NCBI GenBank assembly: GCA_015143295.1
Contig: CM026562.1
Coordinates: 5,742,639-5,806,638, forward strand
DNA length: 64,000 nucleotides
Direction: 5' to 3'
Source: Tetracentron sinense
Taxonomy: Eukaryota; Streptophyta; Magnoliopsida; Trochodendrales; Trochodendraceae
Positions within the stretch are counted from its first letter, which is position 1, and each line of letters begins with the position of its first letter. The notes beneath the pieces are model-generated. The model was not told the DNA's origin. It saw only the letters and a list, made by a program, of their open reading frames with translations, and searched no databases. Position numbers and translations under genes: made by a program. Positions 60,692 to 64,000 of the stretch are shown here, piece by piece.

Positions 60692-60919
60692 CAGGGGTGG
60701 AGCCACATGGGGTCCGAGGGGCTGAAATTCTGAGAAAAAAAACTTATAGTATTAATAGGGGTGTAGGGAGAGGGGAGGAGTCGGGGGACGGGGGACTCTA
60801 GCGCCCCCTAAAATTCCGAGAAAATATATTCTTTACAAAGGGACACAAACATATGCGATGGCCCATGACCCGAACCCCCATTGTTAGCCCCTTACAACAG
60901 AATCCTAGCTCCGCCACTG
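60692..60919. mobile_element. hAT MITE (228 bp)
   Basis: The ends are CAGGGGTGGAGCCA and, inverted, CAGTGGCGGAGCTA. CATGGACA flanks it on both sides (60684-60691 and 60920-60927), a perfect 8-bp duplication. It is the smallest and cleanest copy of the GGGGCGGAGCC group in the window. Confidence 0.9.
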
Positions 60920-61019
60920 CATGGACATGATACTCATTGTGTAGTATGAGTAATGAAAATGCTTCACTTACTGCGCATTTCCACTATGTACCGAAATGTC
61001 GGTCCTCATTGGTCTCTGC

Positions 61020-61175
61020 CCCCTTTTAACACTCATTAACTTTGATTAAGATTCACTCACCCCTAGGGTTCATCCATTTAACCTTAGTTGTTAGGAAAGA
61101 ATATCAACTTTATATTGGTTAATCTTAACCAAGCTTAACCACAATTAAAGGGGGATTGAGCTTAACCACATTTAA
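61020..61175. repeat. TTAACC-family palindromic repeat copy
   Basis: CCCCCTTTTAACACTCATTA at the left and CTTAACCACAATTAAAGGGG at the right form an imperfect inverted repeat. The same pattern is seen at 21308-21575 and 31217-31509. Confidence 0.5.
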
Positions 61176-61479
61176 AGGGGATGAAATGGGTAGTCAAATG
61201 CGGGGTGGGCTAATCACTACTCAATAACATAGAGGACAATGCTTCAAACCATTTGATCAATAAGCTGTCGTCTTGACATCCACCTGCATCCATATTTCCC
61301 CCTCTCTAATCTGTAGAGAGCTTTCCCTAACCTCGTCTAGATCTTCTTTTTTCATAAAAATTTCTACAGATCCTTGTGCCATTATCAAATTAACTCCGCC
61401 CTTTTCCTGTCTCTCATTGGCAATATGAACTATGACTGGGAGGAGTATCTCATTGCTAAAACTTAATATCATTCATTAG

Positions 61480-62160
61480 TAGAGATTGATGATAGTCTTT
61501 TGGAGGAGGGAAGAAAAAGTTATCAAAACAACCTGCTGGGAAAATTCATCGCCAATAAGCCTCTCAATCTCGTGACAGCAAAAAAGATGATACTACTTGT
61601 GTGGTGACTAAAATCAAACGTTTTAACTTTCGACCTCAGTAAAGAAGTCGTTCTCTTAAAGTTTTACAAAAAAAACAGAAAAACAGAAGGTTTTAGCATA
61701 CTCTCCTTGGTCCTTCAATGACAATATTCTTGTTCTTCAAAACTGGAAAAAAGACACGAGCGTGTCCGAATACGTTTTTGACTCGTTCTAGATTTGGGCA
61801 CAACTCCATGATCTACCTATGGAGTGGATTACTAAGAAGATTGGTCTGCATCTGGGAGGGGACATTGGATGTGTGGAGGACGTTGATATCCCACCTGAAG
61901 GGATTCTTGGAGGAAAACTCTTAAGAATTTGGGTTCGGATAAAACTCGATCACTCACTGCTATAATTCGTTATCACCAAAAGAAAGAATTTCGAGCCGAA
62001 ATTTTTGAAGTCAAATTTGAGAGACTGCCCTACTTTTGTATCTACTATGGTATAATTAGTCATGATACTTGGCAATGCGGCAGCGAAATTATTTTGGGGA
62101 GAACCAACAGTGATAAACCTCTACCCTTTGGTGTTCAGATTAAAGCGGTGACGAGATGAA
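61480..62160 (+). pseudogene. LINE ORF1 relic (DUF4283 plus zinc knuckle)
   Basis: The plus strand encodes GKFIANKPLN, then WITKKIGLHLGGDIGCVEDV and FERLPYFC in changing frames. These are marks of the DUF4283-type RNA-binding ORF1 of plant L1 elements. The zinc knuckle is degenerate (FCIYYGIISHDTWQC, second Cys lost). At least two frameshifts and stops are present (near 61610 and 61790). No ORF2 follows, because the next recognised sequence is a Gypsy LTR. Confidence 0.65.
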
Positions 62161-62389
62161 GAACCCTCACCTTGAAAATTCAGATCTAGTTGCAAGAAGT
62201 TTATACCATTACTCTCATCTCCCTCAGTTCAAGCGCCGGTTTCCAACATGGAAATGATGATTTCATCAACAAACTCGTCGGAAGAGGGATCAAAACCGTA
62301 TCTCTAGCTTGGGCCGGATCTACGGTTGCAAAGAGCGTCACGTGCAGTTGTGGACAATGAAATCTCACCGCCTGCAAGGCAGGTGCATG

Positions 62390-64000
62390 GTGCACCTATC
62401 TCACCACCCATTGGGTGGGTAGTTAGGCTTCACGCATGCCAAAGGCACGTGCACTAGCTGGCCAAGGGCTGGCATACCGCTAGCATTAAATGCTACCAGC
62501 AGGGCATTAATGCCCCGTGGACATCTTTTGTGTCAGTCCTTAGAGGACTGACACGTGGATAGGGTTTGCTCTCGCAGATGTCTTATTCAAATTTGCGGAC
62601 GGACTCCACGAGTCCATTCGCGGGCCAGTCAATGACTAGCCCAGCCCGTGTCCATAAAAGGTCATGGACCTAACCTAGACCAAGGGTTGGACCCATGGTC
62701 CCTCCCTGTATTGGTCTGCGGACTAACTAAGGTCAGACCCTGATCAGCGGTCCAAATATACTTGGACCTGACCTAGACCGCGGGTGAGACCATGGGTCTC
62801 ACCTCTTTTAATTGCGGACTGACCAAGGTCAGTCCTTTCCCAGATGGCAGCCATTATTTGACCACCATATGACAAAGAATCCTTAATAAAAAGGACTCTC
62901 TGCCAGCTTTGGGGGATCCCAAGATAGAGATCTCCTCCCTTTCTCTAATAAGAGAGTGTCATATGGCACCCTATCTGAAAAGGGAAGTAATCTCTTTCCT
63001 TTTCTAGAAAGATAAGAATCTTTTCCCTTTTTGGGGAGAAGGTTTAATCCTCCCAGGTTTCCCAGAAAAGGAAATCAATTGGTAGTCCTTCAAAAAGGAC
63101 TCCATCCGTGTGGTTTCTCGGAGATAAGAGAAACCAATTGTCTTGGACAGATGACCCTCTCTAAGACGAGTTGACCTCTTTTGATTTCTTAAAAAAGAGG
63201 AAATCAAAAGGGAGTACAAAGAGGACTCTCCAAAAGATATAAGAAGAAAAAGAGAAAAAACACAAAAAATAGGAAGACATACGAAGACACAGGAGAAAAA
63301 AATCTCAAGAGGAAGAACCCTCAATATGGCCACCTCTCTTTCTTTTCTTTCTTTTTAATGCTAAAACCTCTATAAGGTATCTTGTAACGCCTACATGGGA
63401 TCTAGGCAACCCCATTGAATAAATACATATATTTTATTCAACATATGTTCTTCTTTAATTTTTCTTCTTAATCAAAGGTACTTCCCCAAATAGGAAAGGT
63501 AATTAACAGTCTGAGTTTACTCAGATTGGAAGGATAGTCCCCCACAACAAACAATAAACTCCATACAATAATAGAGAAAATTTAAAAGCAAAAAAGACAA
63601 ATTTTGCGCTTACAAATTAATGGCACGCTTGGTGGGACTTTCTTCTCCTCTCATCTTTAAAAAAAGATAAAAAAATAAGAAAAAAAAAGTGATTTTTTCT
63701 TCTCTTCTTGTTGTTGCTGACCAGGATCATCGAGACCATCTGCATTCGTCGGGCCTACATCCTGACCATCAACCGGTGGGTGTATGTACCCCCAATCCGG
63801 ATCCCGGTAACTCATCCACTCACCTAGGCTGAGGTTGTAGCAACTCCAGCCAGGCAGGTCCAGCCAATTGGCCAGACCTCTGCAAAAAGGTCGTGGTCAC
63901 CAGACCAGGCCTCTGTTGAAGACGCCCTAGTCCGCAGCAGAAGCAGAACCCACCCTATCAACTCAGGGGTGGAAAGGCAGTTTGCCCGCCTACATCAAAG
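62390..64000 (+). mobile_element. Gypsy element, left LTR and gag start, cut by window edge
   Basis: The LTR end CGCTTACA at 63614 is followed by a primer-site region TGGCACGCTTGGTGGGAC (63621-63638), a form seen in Gypsy elements. The LTR start is uncertain, near 62390. The LTR has two about 115-bp tandem units (about 62650-62850) and an AATAAA signal near 63418. Downstream to 64000 is a gag beginning (VERQFARLHQ). The rest lies outside the window, so wholeness cannot be judged. Confidence 0.6.

Noticed and set aside
63004-63333. A 109-codon minus-strand frame with hydrophobic segments
   Set aside because: It lies in the Gypsy LTR and is antisense to it; no family is recognised.

Overview
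The window is nuclear DNA of a flowering plant. The evidence is plant-type L1 LINEs, Copia and Gypsy LTR elements, many hAT and PIF/Harbinger MITEs, and one spliced host gene whose protein closely follows plant makorins. The species cannot be read from the sequence. Very long, transposon-filled introns and an unusual number of hAT copies recall some early-branching eudicots such as lotus, but that is a weak inference.

The backbone is one minus-strand host gene, a makorin (CCCH/RING-type E3 ubiquitin ligase). Four coding exons are visible: 46232-46242 (ATG plus 8 nt), 38281-38368, 37382-38181 and 5677-5746. All junctions are GT/AG and in phase, giving 323 codons. The last exon(s) lie beyond the left edge. 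The gene therefore covers more than 40.5 kb for a protein of roughly 370 residues. Intron 1 is 7.86 kb, intron 2 is 99 bp, intron 3 is 31.6 kb, and intron 4 is over 5.6 kb. Nearly everything from 1 to 46,000 is transposable-element debris inside these introns.

Layout. 1-5676 (intron 4): an old Gypsy element (294-4332) with a LINE tail in its left LTR, plus a SINE and a mitochondrial-type group II intron domain V in its interior. 5747-8900: a Tourist MITE, an ACCGG-rich repeat and a 1.27-kb hAT element. 8952-23926: a minus-strand Copia fossil loaded with insertions, namely two LINEs (one with an uninterrupted 1205-aa ORF2), two Gypsy solo LTRs and a nested hAT pair. 24558-36825: a second minus-strand Copia fossil carrying a younger Copia (25210-30992, perfect 5-bp target duplication), several hATs and a complete-looking 319-bp TRIM (34406-34724). 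37382-38368: makorin exons 2-3. 38369-46231 (intron 1): a 4.9-kb hAT-bounded unit with a smaller hAT inside, then a decayed LINE interrupted by two MITEs.

Upstream of the makorin start (46243-64000) no other host gene was recognised. This part holds three hAT elements with perfect 8-bp target duplications, a Gypsy gag relic bracketed by LTR-like sequence in opposite orientation, a decayed minus-strand LINE with RNase H, a small hAT MITE, a LINE ORF1 relic, and the left LTR and gag start of another Gypsy element cut by the window edge.
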